From NCBI RefSeq assembly GCF_009857885.1, contig NZ_WWER01000007.1:62001-126000 (forward strand): a DNA stretch of 64,000 nt, read 5' to 3'. Both the position numbers and the translations under genes were made by a program. The notes beneath the pieces were generated by a model. It saw only the letters and a program-made list of their open reading frames with translations, made no database searches and was not told the DNA's origin. Shown here piece by piece: positions 17,388 through 25,820 of the stretch; within the stretch, counting starts at the first letter, position 1, and each line of letters begins with the position of its first letter. Source of the stretch: Pusillimonas sp. TS35. GTDB lineage: Bacteria; Pseudomonadota; Gammaproteobacteria; Burkholderiales; Burkholderiaceae_B.

Positions 17388-18029
17388 ATGGATCACCCTT
17401 TGCGTCGGCGCGGCACATGCCATGTTTTTGGCGACGATATACCGCTGGATGAAGGCTTCATCCCCTTCAGCCTGGCGATAGGCCGCGAAACACGGCCCGA
17501 CGTCTTGATACCGCATTTGTTCGCCACCCTGGACGCCGGTTTTGCCAGCCGCGTCGCACCTGGCGACATCATACTGGGCGGCAAACAGTTCGCGTGCGGC
17601 AAGACGCATGTGCAGGGTTTTATCGCCATGGCGGCGCTGCAGCTGGGTATTGTCTGTGCGTCCATGCCGTTCAAGGCTATGCGGCGCGCGGTGGCGCAGG
17701 GCCTGCCAGTGATCACGGGCCTGGCCGATCCCGACACCTTCGCGAAAACGGGGGATATTCTCGAGGTGGACTACGCCAGCGGTCTGGTCTCCAACGTCAG
17801 TACCGGCGCAGTACGCGCCTGTCAGGGCATGCCGCCGGTGCTGCAGCCCATCATCGAACAAGGTGGAACCAGCGGCTATTTGCGGTATTGGCTGGCCGCT
17901 CATCCTCACATGAGAAGCCCGCTGCCCGACACCGATGCGGCACACGTCCGCACCACGCACGGCGACGCAACCGCGCGCCGCATCATCATAAACACGCAAA
18001 CCGAGCCCGCCCATGCGCGTAAGCCATAG
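17388..18029 (+). CDS. Aconitase/LeuD-like hydro-lyase small (swivel) subunit, altered signature
   Basis: 213 aa. The swivel domain is recognised by HVFGDDIPLDEGFIP (residues 12-26), PGDIILGGKQFACG (58-71) and VITGLADPDTF. In canonical small subunits the last motif continues SSREHA, whose Ser and Arg act in catalysis; here residues 72-77 read KTHVQG. The protein also has an about 40-residue C-terminal tail beyond the usual fold. Its 3' end overlaps the BKACE gene by 17 bp. The changed motif suggests a different substrate or chemistry rather than decay, since the frame and fold are intact. Confidence 0.8.
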   Translation: MDHPLRRRGTCHVFGDDIPLDEGFIPFSLAIGRETRPDVLIPHLFATLDAGFASRVAPGDIILGGKQFACGKTHVQGFIAMAALQLGIVCASMPFKAMRRAVAQGLPVITGLADPDTFAKTGDILEVDYASGLVSNVSTGAVRACQGMPPVLQPIIEQGGTSGYLRYWLAAHPHMRSPLPDTDAAHVRTTHGDATARRIIINTQTEPAHARKP

Positions 18030-18825
18030 CCCCGTCATCATCACCGTCGCCCCAAATGGCGCGCGCGTGCGCACCGCCGACCACCCGCAGGTTCCCATCT
18101 CGCCTGAGAGCATCGCCGACACGGTGGCGGAATGCCTTCAGGCCGGCGCCGCGATTGCACACCTGCATGCGCGCGCGCCCGATGAATCCCCTGCCCACGA
18201 TGTAGACACGTTTCGCGAGATCGTGATCCGCGTCCGGGCGCGCGCCGAGACCGTGCTGCAACTGTCCCTGGGCACGCGCGGATTCACCGTGGAGCAGGCT
18301 GTGGCGCCGCTGTCGCTGCAGCCCGAGATGGTCTCGCTGCCGCTGCGACTGGAAGGCCCCGATATCGCGCACGCCAAGGCTGCATTGGACGCCATGGCCG
18401 CGAAGGTCGCTGCCAGCGGCGTCATTCCAGAGATGAGCGTCTATAACGAGGCCATGCTCGAGACCGCGCTCGCCTTGATCGATGCGGGCGCTGTGCAAAA
18501 ACCCTACTGCTTTGGCCTGATATTGGGCGCACCCGATAGCTTCGAGGCCGGCGCGCGCAAGCTCATGAATCTGGCTGCCCGCCTGCCGCAGGGCGCCTAT
18601 TGGTGGTGCGCCAAAGGTGGCCGCTATCAGCTTGAATTGAGCGCCTTGGCGATTGCGTTGGGGGGCCACGTGCGAGTTGGTTTTGAAGACTCTGTGCTCG
18701 ATGTGGACGGCAGCCGGCAAGCACCTGGCAACGCATATCTGGTTCAACGCATCGCCGATCTGTGCAAGGCGCTGGGCAGACCCGTGGCGACTGCCGCCCA
18801 AACCCGGGCAATGCTCGGACTTTAA
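18013..18825 (+). CDS. BKACE family beta-keto acid cleavage enzyme (DUF849)
   Basis: 270 aa TIM-barrel enzyme. Known members use acetyl-CoA to cleave beta-keto acids in a zinc-dependent retro-Claisen reaction, yielding an acyl-CoA and acetoacetate. Expected metal ligands are visible: H50 and H52 in HLHAR and E225 in VGFEDS, matching H46, H48 and E230 of Kce. The RYQLELSALAIALGGHVRVG segment is typical. It overlaps the upstream small subunit by 17 bp, so coupling is tight. The specific beta-keto acid cannot be deduced; the aconitase-like pair should provide a precursor. Confidence 0.9.
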   Translation: MRVSHSPVIITVAPNGARVRTADHPQVPISPESIADTVAECLQAGAAIAHLHARAPDESPAHDVDTFREIVIRVRARAETVLQLSLGTRGFTVEQAVAPLSLQPEMVSLPLRLEGPDIAHAKAALDAMAAKVAASGVIPEMSVYNEAMLETALALIDAGAVQKPYCFGLILGAPDSFEAGARKLMNLAARLPQGAYWWCAKGGRYQLELSALAIALGGHVRVGFEDSVLDVDGSRQAPGNAYLVQRIADLCKALGRPVATAAQTRAMLGL

Positions 18826-18871
18826 CGCGCCCCGCTCAACTCGGCGCCGCAAGCAATTATCAGGAGAAGAC

Positions 18872-19849
18872 ATGCGCAACCCTATTATGCTGGCCCTCGC
18901 CCTGGCGAGTTCTTTTCTGGCCTTGAACAGCCTGGACACACATGCCGCGCAGGCATATCCCAACCGAACGATCAAGCTGATCGTTCCCTTCACGCCCGGC
19001 GGCTCCACGGATTTTGTCGCCAGACTGATCGGCGAAAAACTGACCGAACGAACCGGGCAGAGTATTGTCATCGAAAACAAGCCCGGTGCGGGCGGCAGCA
19101 TAGGGGCCAGCCATGCCGCCCGCGCCGAACCTGACGGCTACACCCTGTTTGCGGGCCATGTGGGCACACTGTCCATCAACCCGGTTCTTTACAAGAAGCT
19201 GTCTTATGAGCCCGAAAAGGATTTCGCTCCAGTCACAGCGATGGTGCGTGCGCCCCTGGTGCTGGTGGTCAATCCGGCATCCAGCATCCAGACGGTCGAG
19301 CAACTGATCGAACAGGGCAAGCGCGCCGAACATGGGCTTACCTATTCGACAGCCGGCGCGGGCTCCGCTGCGCATCTGGCCAGCGAGCTGTTTGTCGCGA
19401 TGACAGGTATTTCGGCCACGCACATCCCTTACAAAGGCTCGTCAGGTGCAACCAATGCCATTGTGTCGGGCGAGGTCGACTTCAATTTCGGAGGCCAGAA
19501 GCCCAGCCAACCACTGATCGCAGCCAACCGCCTGCGCGCGCTTGCCACCACGTCTGCAGAGCGCTCGCCCCAACACCCTTCCGAACCTGTTGTCGCAGAA
19601 ACCGTAACGGGTTATGAGGTGCAAAACTGGCACGGCATTGTGGTTCCCGCTAAAACACCGACCGAGATTGTCCGTTATTTGAACAAAGAGATAACCGCCA
19701 TCCTGAACATGCCGGACGTCCGCAAGAATCTCGCGGAACACGGCTATGAAGCTATCCCCATGACGCCCGAAAAATTCGGCGAACTGATCGCCGCCGACCG
19801 CACGAAATGGAAGGCGGTCATCGACCGCGCAGGATTATCGCTGGATTGA
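18872..19849 (+). CDS. Bug family periplasmic receptor (TctC-like) of the aconitase-like/BKACE cluster
   Basis: 325 aa. A signal peptide (residues 1-24) is followed by the Bug start YPNRTIKLIVPFTPGGSTDF, then VIENKPGAGGSIG and ADPDGYTLF-like segments that line the ligand pocket, which binds carboxylates through conserved loops in this family. Start ATG 18872 follows AGGAGA at 18862-18867; longer frames upstream are overlap with the BKACE gene. It is the last gene of the GntR cluster. No TctA/TctB membrane genes are in the window. Confidence 0.94.
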   Translation: MRNPIMLALALASSFLALNSLDTHAAQAYPNRTIKLIVPFTPGGSTDFVARLIGEKLTERTGQSIVIENKPGAGGSIGASHAARAEPDGYTLFAGHVGTLSINPVLYKKLSYEPEKDFAPVTAMVRAPLVLVVNPASSIQTVEQLIEQGKRAEHGLTYSTAGAGSAAHLASELFVAMTGISATHIPYKGSSGATNAIVSGEVDFNFGGQKPSQPLIAANRLRALATTSAERSPQHPSEPVVAETVTGYEVQNWHGIVVPAKTPTEIVRYLNKEITAILNMPDVRKNLAEHGYEAIPMTPEKFGELIAADRTKWKAVIDRAGLSLD

Positions 19850-19911
19850 CGCCGTCCGGTTTGCGGCACCTCGGTGGCATTGCGCGCCAGCGCATATCGG
19901 AGGCAAACAAT

Positions 19912-19923
19912 TCACATATGTGA
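19912..19923. promoter_or_regulatory. 12-bp perfect palindrome in front of the ligase operon
   Basis: TCACATATGTGA lies 72 bp before the start of the acyl-CoA ligase and 62 bp after the Bug stop, the only place for the operon promoter. It is a candidate binding site for the IclR protein at 22582. A CRP-like site is an alternative because TGTGA half-sites occur on both strands. Confidence 0.4.
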
Positions 19924-19994
19924 TGGAAATGGAAGGGCTTCATACCTATGATGACCTGCACCAGTAACCGCAGCGAGCAGCCCGCCGTTTCCTC

Positions 19995-21533
19995 ATGTCC
20001 ATCGACCTACCTGATCCTGATTTCCGCATCCACCAGCTCGTCAGCCGGCATGTTTCCCGCCTTGCGCACCAAACCGCCCTGATCACCGACGAGGGTATCT
20101 GGACGTATGAGGCGCTCGACAACGCTGTCCGCGCCATGGCCGACTTGCTTCGGGACCGCGGTCTGCGCGCCGGAGACCGTTTGCTCGTCATCGGCGAAAG
20201 CGGTACGACGCAATTGGCCGCCATCTTTGCCTGTAGTCTCCTGGACGCCTGGGCGGTCGTCGTCAATGCCCGCATGACAGGGATGGAGGTGGACACCATT
20301 AAGGCCCATTGCCAACCCAGGCTGTCACTGGCCACCAGCGGCTTGTCAAAGGATGCACGTGATCATGGCACACGCCATGGCGCCCGCGAAGAACAGATCG
20401 CCGGACTGCGGTTTTCATGTACCGACGCGGATCCGAATGTGATCGCTGAACCGACACACGCAAATTCGGCGGAGCAGGTAGCCGTATTGATCTATACCAG
20501 CGGCACCACCGGCACACCCAAGGGCGTCATGTTGACGCATGCGAACCTTGGCCACTCGTCGGCGGTAGCGCGCAACGCGCGCGGCACAAAGCCCTCTGAT
20601 CGCGTGTATTCGGCGCTGCCTGTGGCACACGTGTATGGCCTGAGCACAGTGGCGCTGGCCGCCTTGGGCGCAGGTGCCACACTGCAGTTGACCAGCCGTT
20701 TTGATATTGCACACGCGATTACGGCTTTAGCAGATGGCGTTACGATGCTGCACGGCGTACCTGCCATGTACTTGCGTCTGCTGCAGGCTCATGATCAAGG
20801 GACTCGCATCGTGGCGCCACAGATACGGCTGCTGCACTGTGGCGGCGCGCCTTTGGACCCTTCGTTGAAGGGGCGCATCGAGGCCATCTTCGGCGAGCCG
20901 ATCAATAACGGATACGGGCTTACCGAGGCTTCGCCCACGGTCAGCGCGGTACCGTACAGGCAGCGTCGCGATGATCTTAGCGTGGGCTACCTAATTCCGG
21001 GCATGCAATCGCGCATTGTTGATAAGCAAGGGCAAACCCTGCCGCACGGCCAGATTGGCGAACTGCTTGTGCGCGGCCCAAATGTGATGAAGGGCTATTA
21101 CAAAGCGCCTCAACAGACAGCCGAGGTGCTAGACGAGAACGGCTGGCTGCGAACCGGTGATCTTTTATGCGAGGCCCCGGATGGTGCTCTGTTCGTTATG
21201 GGGCGTATCAAGGATCTAATCATAAGATCCGGCTTCAATGTGTATCCAAGTGAGGTTGAAGCCGTGATCAACGCACTGCCTGAGGTGCGCCAATCGTGCG
21301 TCGTTGGCGTACCTCAGAACGGAGACGAGCAAATCGTCGCGTTCATTGAAGCCGAGGAAGGTGTGTCAATTCAGACTGAAGCGCTGCTGGATTCAGTGCG
21401 CCAAAGGCTTGCTCCCTACAAACGGCCACAAAGAGTTGTTGTACTTGCGCAGCTTCCTACGGCGAGCAACGGAAAGATTCTGCGCAAAGCTGTCATGGAT
21501 CTAGCGCTCGCGGAACACACGCAAAACGTCTAG
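19995..21533 (+). CDS. AMP-dependent acyl-CoA synthetase (PimA-like ligase)
   Basis: 512 aa ANL-superfamily enzyme. It activates a carboxylic acid with ATP and CoA. The P-loop-like motif is YTSGTTGTPKGVMLTH, followed by NNGYGLTEASP (A5), GWLRTGDL (A7) and the hinge GRIKDLIIRSGFNVYPSEVE (A8); the A10 lysine is in NGKILRK. It is the first gene of an operon running through the thiolase at 29112, whose order recalls the pimeloyl-CoA (pim) cluster. Substrate is probably a medium-chain dicarboxylic or alicyclic acid; inferred from neighbours. Confidence 0.92.
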   Translation: MSIDLPDPDFRIHQLVSRHVSRLAHQTALITDEGIWTYEALDNAVRAMADLLRDRGLRAGDRLLVIGESGTTQLAAIFACSLLDAWAVVVNARMTGMEVDTIKAHCQPRLSLATSGLSKDARDHGTRHGAREEQIAGLRFSCTDADPNVIAEPTHANSAEQVAVLIYTSGTTGTPKGVMLTHANLGHSSAVARNARGTKPSDRVYSALPVAHVYGLSTVALAALGAGATLQLTSRFDIAHAITALADGVTMLHGVPAMYLRLLQAHDQGTRIVAPQIRLLHCGGAPLDPSLKGRIEAIFGEPINNGYGLTEASPTVSAVPYRQRRDDLSVGYLIPGMQSRIVDKQGQTLPHGQIGELLVRGPNVMKGYYKAPQQTAEVLDENGWLRTGDLLCEAPDGALFVMGRIKDLIIRSGFNVYPSEVEAVINALPEVRQSCVVGVPQNGDEQIVAFIEAEEGVSIQTEALLDSVRQRLAPYKRPQRVVVLAQLPTASNGKILRKAVMDLALAEHTQNV

Positions 21534-21565
21534 AGAATATATTCATTTTCATACAGGAGAGAGAC

Positions 21566-22555
21566 GTGGCCCTTATTGCACGCAGACAATTTATTGCCGC
21601 AGCCGCGGCACTGGCCTTGACGCATAGCGTGCCAGCTTCAGCGTCGGGCAGCGACTGGCCGTCGCAACCGATCCGCTTTATCGTGCCGAGTTCGGCGGGC
21701 GGCGGCGCAGACACCGTGGCAAGGCTGTTGGCCAAGCACATTGGTGACGTGCTCAAGCAACCTATCGTTGTAGAAAACCGCCCCGGCGGCACTGGCGTCA
21801 TCGGCAGCAATGCACTGTTAAATGCCGGCACTGACGGCTACACGTTCATGCTGGGCTTCACCACGATGTCTCAGCTCCCGGCCACGACGACGGTCAAGCT
21901 GCCGTACGACGCAAAGCGTGATTTCATACCGGTTTCTCTCGTTGCGAGGTCGTCTAATGTTCTCGCCATCAATCCAAATGTCATCAAGGCAAATTCCGTC
22001 GAGGCGTTGATCAAAGCTTTGAAGGAAAACCCGCAGAAGCACAGCTACGGCTCTTACGGAAACGGCTCCACTGGTCATTTCCTGGGCGCGCAGTTCAGCC
22101 AAACCACGGGCAGCAGTGCGCAGCACATTCCATACAAAGGGGCTGCGCCTATGATGACCGACCTTTTGGCGGGCGTTGTCGCTTATGCTTTTCCCGATAT
22201 AGGCTCGGCCTTGCCGCATCTAAACTCCAATCGTGTGACTGTCTTGGCCGTAACCGGCGAGAAGCGCATGGCATCCCTGCCGAATATCCCCACAATGCAA
22301 GAGCTCGGTTATGCTGGCTTCAATTTAGGCGCATGGTTCGGCCTGTTCGCCGCCAAGGGCACTTCCCAGCCCATCGTTCAGGCCATGGCCAAGCAGGTCG
22401 CTGATGCTGTCGCCGCACCCGACGTACGCGCCAAGCTGGTCGGCATGAACCTTGATCCAGTAGGCAGCGATTCCGCTTCGTTCACCGAGTTCTTCCATGC
22501 TGACATCGAACGTTGGGCGGACTTGGCGAAATCGGCCAACATCCGCACCGACTGA
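21566..22555 (+). CDS. Bug family periplasmic receptor within the beta-oxidation operon
   Basis: 329 aa. The start is GTG 21566 with AGGAGA at 21555-21560. An arginine-containing signal sequence (ARRQFIAAAAALALTHS) is cut near ASASG. The mature part opens WPSQPIRFIVPSSAGGGADT and has VVENRPGGTGVIGSNA, both Bug signatures. It sits between the acyl-CoA ligase and the IclR gene, so it most likely captures the acid that the ligase activates. The stop codon lies inside a 14-bp tandem duplication. Confidence 0.94.
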   Translation: MALIARRQFIAAAAALALTHSVPASASGSDWPSQPIRFIVPSSAGGGADTVARLLAKHIGDVLKQPIVVENRPGGTGVIGSNALLNAGTDGYTFMLGFTTMSQLPATTTVKLPYDAKRDFIPVSLVARSSNVLAINPNVIKANSVEALIKALKENPQKHSYGSYGNGSTGHFLGAQFSQTTGSSAQHIPYKGAAPMMTDLLAGVVAYAFPDIGSALPHLNSNRVTVLAVTGEKRMASLPNIPTMQELGYAGFNLGAWFGLFAAKGTSQPIVQAMAKQVADAVAAPDVRAKLVGMNLDPVGSDSASFTEFFHADIERWADLAKSANIRTD

Positions 22556-22568
22556 TCCGCACCGACTG
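22541..22568. repeat. Tandem duplication of 14 bp over the Bug stop codon
   Basis: ATCCGCACCGACTG occurs twice back to back (22541-22554, 22555-22568). The first copy encodes the last residues IRTD, and the TGA stop straddles the junction. The second copy lies between the stop and the IclR start at 22582. It looks like a recent slippage duplication and does not affect the reading frame. Confidence 0.9.
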
Positions 22569-22581
22569 ATTTACAGGCGCC

Positions 22582-23445
22582 ATGTCCCGTTCCCTCCGCC
22601 CGCTCGAGCTGCCAGACCCGACCATCAAAGATGGCCCACGTGACCTGGGTACGCGTGCCGTCAAATCGGCGCAGCGCGTGCTCGAGCTCCTGGAGCTGCT
22701 CGAGCAGCTGGGCCGCCCGGTTACGTTGGCGGAGATTGTGCGGGCGAGCGACTATCCTCAGTCCAGTGCCTGGATGCTGGTGCAAACACTGATGCGTATG
22801 GGCTACCTATGCCATAACCCAGACAACGGCACTTATATGCCCAGCCTCCGGCTGAATATGCTTGGAGGCTGGGTGCACGATCTGGCACTGCCGCACAGCA
22901 ATTTGCGCCTGGCGATGCGCGCACTGGAAGAACGGCTTGGTTTGACGATTGTCCTTGGTCAGCGCAGTGGCCGTTACGTACAGTATGCACACGTTCTGTA
23001 TGCGCCCAAAGACCGAAAGAGCCAGGTACCGATTGGTGTGGTTCGCCCATTGATCGATACTGGCATGGGCTATGCCCTGCTGGCACAGCTCCCCGATGAT
23101 GATGTGTGCGCCATCGCCAACGCTTGCCTGGCACGAGGCGAGCATCCATCGCCGGTCAGTTCCTTGAGGCAGGTTCTGGATATCGTTGACAAGGCGCGTC
23201 AAGCGGGCTTCGTGTACTCACATCGGCTTCAAAGCGCCAACCGTGCATCTTTTTCGTTTGCGCTGGTCACCGACCCAGGAGCTGGCGTTCATGCCGGGCT
23301 GATGGCCCTGGCTGTAGCTGGCCCTAAAAAGGATGTGCTTGCGCGCCTGGAAGACATCCCCAGCACGGTCAACGACGTAGCAGCCGAGTTTCTACCCGAT
23401 GTGCCAATACATATCAAGGCAGCCTTCCCCATACAGCCGATTTGA
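22582..23445 (+). CDS. IclR-family regulator of the beta-oxidation operon
   Basis: 287 aa. wHTH at about residues 25-90 (AVKSAQRVLELLELLEQLGRPVTLAEIV; SSAWMLVQTLMRMGYL). The effector domain has RPLIDTGMGYALLAQL and ends with LMALAVAGPKKDVLARLE. The protein lies inside the operon, in the same direction as the ligase, the Bug receptor and the dehydrogenases, which is unusual because IclR genes more often diverge. Start ATG 22582 is 26 bp after the Bug stop with no strong ribosome site. Effector unknown, perhaps a dicarboxylyl-CoA or the free acid. Confidence 0.92.
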   Translation: MSRSLRPLELPDPTIKDGPRDLGTRAVKSAQRVLELLELLEQLGRPVTLAEIVRASDYPQSSAWMLVQTLMRMGYLCHNPDNGTYMPSLRLNMLGGWVHDLALPHSNLRLAMRALEERLGLTIVLGQRSGRYVQYAHVLYAPKDRKSQVPIGVVRPLIDTGMGYALLAQLPDDDVCAIANACLARGEHPSPVSSLRQVLDIVDKARQAGFVYSHRLQSANRASFSFALVTDPGAGVHAGLMALAVAGPKKDVLARLEDIPSTVNDVAAEFLPDVPIHIKAAFPIQPI

Positions 23446-23486
23446 ACATATAGCCGATTTAAACCTTCAGCAAAGCAAACATCATC

Positions 23487-24671
23487 ATGGATCTTGAAGT
23501 AACGCCGGAAGAGCTCGAGTTCCGCCAAGAAGTACGAGCGTTCGCACAAGCACATCTGCCTGAGACGGTGCGCCGCAAAGTCCTGTACGGCGAAAAGCTC
23601 GAGAAGCAGGAGTATGTCGACTGGCAAAAACATCTGCACCGTAAAGGATGGATTGCGCCCGCCTGGCCGGTACAGTTCGGCGGTACAGGCTGGAGCCTGG
23701 GTAAGCAGCGTGTGTTCCTCCATGAACTCGCCCTGCAATGCGCGCCTGAAACCATTCCGTTTGGCATCTCCATGGTTGGGCCGGTGATCTATACCTTCGG
23801 ATCAGACGAGCAGAAGAAACAGTATCTACCGGACATCCTTAGTTCAGATACGTGGTGGTGCCAGGGCTTCTCAGAGCCCAACGCCGGCTCTGACCTTGCA
23901 TCGCTGCGCACGCGTGCCGTGGACTGTGGCGACCATTATCTACTCAATGGGCAGAAAGCCTGGACGACGCACGGGCGCTTTGCGGACATGATGTTCTGCC
24001 TCGCACGCACAATCGACACCGGCAAGCCGCAGGAGGGTATATCTTTCCTGCTTCTGGACATGAAGAGCCCAGGCATCGAGGTGCGCCCGGTACGCACGAT
24101 TGATGAGGGCGCCAGCATCTGCGAAGTGTTCTTTAACGATGTGCGTGTGCCAAAGTCGGGGCTCGTAGGCAAGGAAGGCGAGGGCTGGACATATGCCAAG
24201 TTTCTCCTGGGCCATGAACGGGCAATGATTGCACGTGTCGGTCGGTCGCGCATGCAACTGGCGCGCGCTCAACGCCTTGCCTCTCATCCCCGCGTTGACG
24301 GAAGCCGCCCTATCGACAACCCTTTGTACCGCCACCGCCTGTGCGAAATCGAAGCACGCCTGCGAGCCCTTGAGTTGACCGAACTGCGCGCCTTGGCCGC
24401 ATACCGCCCCGGCGCAGGCTTCGATATTGCCGACTCTTCCATGTTGAAAATCGAAGGCTCTGAGATTTGTCAGGCCCTCACAGAGCTCCTCGTAGACATG
24501 GCTGGCCGTTATGCGATGGTGTATACCGGCCGCTACACACAGTCGCCGCTCGGCGACGACACTGCCCACGGTCTACTTGGCGACCATCTGTTCAACAGGG
24601 TGGCCACGATCTACGGCGGCAGCTCGGAGATTCAGAAGAACGTGATCGTCAAGAGCCGCTTCCAGAATTAA
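23487..24671 (+). CDS. Acyl-CoA dehydrogenase, PimC-like large subunit
   Basis: 394 aa flavoprotein. The FAD-side motif is WCQGFSEPNAGSDLASL and the C-terminal signature is FNRVATIYGGSSEIQKNVIVK, as in large subunits of two-component pimeloyl-CoA-type dehydrogenases. It would introduce the 2,3-double bond into the CoA ester made by the upstream ligase. The partner subunit begins 13 bp downstream. Length matches PimC-type proteins. Electron acceptor is expected to be ETF, not encoded here. Confidence 0.92.
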   Translation: MDLEVTPEELEFRQEVRAFAQAHLPETVRRKVLYGEKLEKQEYVDWQKHLHRKGWIAPAWPVQFGGTGWSLGKQRVFLHELALQCAPETIPFGISMVGPVIYTFGSDEQKKQYLPDILSSDTWWCQGFSEPNAGSDLASLRTRAVDCGDHYLLNGQKAWTTHGRFADMMFCLARTIDTGKPQEGISFLLLDMKSPGIEVRPVRTIDEGASICEVFFNDVRVPKSGLVGKEGEGWTYAKFLLGHERAMIARVGRSRMQLARAQRLASHPRVDGSRPIDNPLYRHRLCEIEARLRALELTELRALAAYRPGAGFDIADSSMLKIEGSEICQALTELLVDMAGRYAMVYTGRYTQSPLGDDTAHGLLGDHLFNRVATIYGGSSEIQKNVIVKSRFQN

Positions 24672-24684
24672 GCGAGGATATGCC

Positions 24685-25812
24685 ATGAACCTGACACTCT
24701 CCGATGAACAGGAGATGATACGCGCAAGCGTGTTCGACTACTTTTCAAGCGCCTATGCGTTTGAACGCCACCTCGACCGCCTCGGGCGGCAGCAGTGGCC
24801 CGACGCCACGGCGTGGAAAGCGATGGGAGAGCTCGGCTGGCTGGGTCTGACCGTGCCCGAAAGCGACGGTGGGCTGGGCTTGGGGCCGCAGGAAGCCATG
24901 TTGCTGATGGAAGGGGCGGGCGCCGCGCTCAATACAGAACCCTTGCTGTCCACTGCCGTACTCGGCGCGCCTTTGCTGGCTGGCGAACCGGCGGCCGCAC
25001 ATGCGTTGCAAGCCGCCATCGCGGGCGACGCCAGCCTGGCCCTGGCATGGGCCGAAAGCGATCAAGGCTTTGCACCATTGCGCATCGAAACTCGTGCTGT
25101 ACAGGACGGCTCAACCTGGCGCGTTTCCGGACACAAGATTCTGGTGGACAACGGCGCGCACGCTGACTGGCTGATTGTGTCTGCACGACATGAAGACGGC
25201 ATCGTGCTGTTGTTGATCGATGCACACAGCGATGGCCTGACCCGTCAAGGTGCCCCGTTAGCCGATGGCAGCCATAGCGCCGACCTGGCTTTTGACAACG
25301 TTGCCGCAGTCGCCTGCCTGGCCGACGCATCGCGCGCGGAATCTCTTCTATTGCGCGCAGTGTATCGGGGTCTGGCGGCTAGCTGCGCCGAAGCGCTGGG
25401 CGCCATGGACAAAGCTTTGCAAATCTGCCGGGATTATCTGCACGAGCGCAGCCAGTTCGGCAAGCCATTGGCGGCGCAGCAGGCCCTGCAGCATCGTTAC
25501 GTAGACATGCTGATCGCAACTGAGCGTGCACGATCCATGACACTGCTTGCCGCCATCCGCGCGGACGCCGCCGCCGCGGGCGACCCCGAGGCGTGCCGCG
25601 ATCTCAGCCTGGCCAAGCTCACCGTGGGGCGCAGTGCGCGACATGTCGGCGGCCAGGCGATCCAGTTGCACGGTGGCATGGGCATGGCGTACGAGTATCC
25701 CATCGGACACTATTACCGCAAGCTGTTGTGCTGCGACGCAAGTTTCGGCTCGCAGGACGATCACCTATCCCTTGTTGCCAACGCCCCCTTCGCATCGAAG
25801 ACTGATTGTTGA
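24685..25812 (+). CDS. Acyl-CoA dehydrogenase, PimD-like small subunit
   Basis: 375 aa. N-terminal helical domain (LTLSDEQEMIRASVFDYF), middle barrel with lower conservation than in the partner, and C-terminal helices ending ARHVGGQAIQLHGGMGMAYEYPIGHYYRKL. The weaker middle domain and its position after the PimC-like gene fit the small subunit of a heteromeric enzyme. The stop at 25810-25812 is 8 bp before the next gene. Catalytic assignment between the two subunits cannot be settled from sequence alone. Confidence 0.9.
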   Translation: MNLTLSDEQEMIRASVFDYFSSAYAFERHLDRLGRQQWPDATAWKAMGELGWLGLTVPESDGGLGLGPQEAMLLMEGAGAALNTEPLLSTAVLGAPLLAGEPAAAHALQAAIAGDASLALAWAESDQGFAPLRIETRAVQDGSTWRVSGHKILVDNGAHADWLIVSARHEDGIVLLLIDAHSDGLTRQGAPLADGSHSADLAFDNVAAVACLADASRAESLLLRAVYRGLAASCAEALGAMDKALQICRDYLHERSQFGKPLAAQQALQHRYVDMLIATERARSMTLLAAIRADAAAAGDPEACRDLSLAKLTVGRSARHVGGQAIQLHGGMGMAYEYPIGHYYRKLLCCDASFGSQDDHLSLVANAPFASKTDC

Positions 25813-25820
25813 GTGTTTCC

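Noticed and set aside
16701-18122. 473-codon open frame on the minus strand
   Set aside because: Antisense to the aconitase-like subunits and lacks any family motif.
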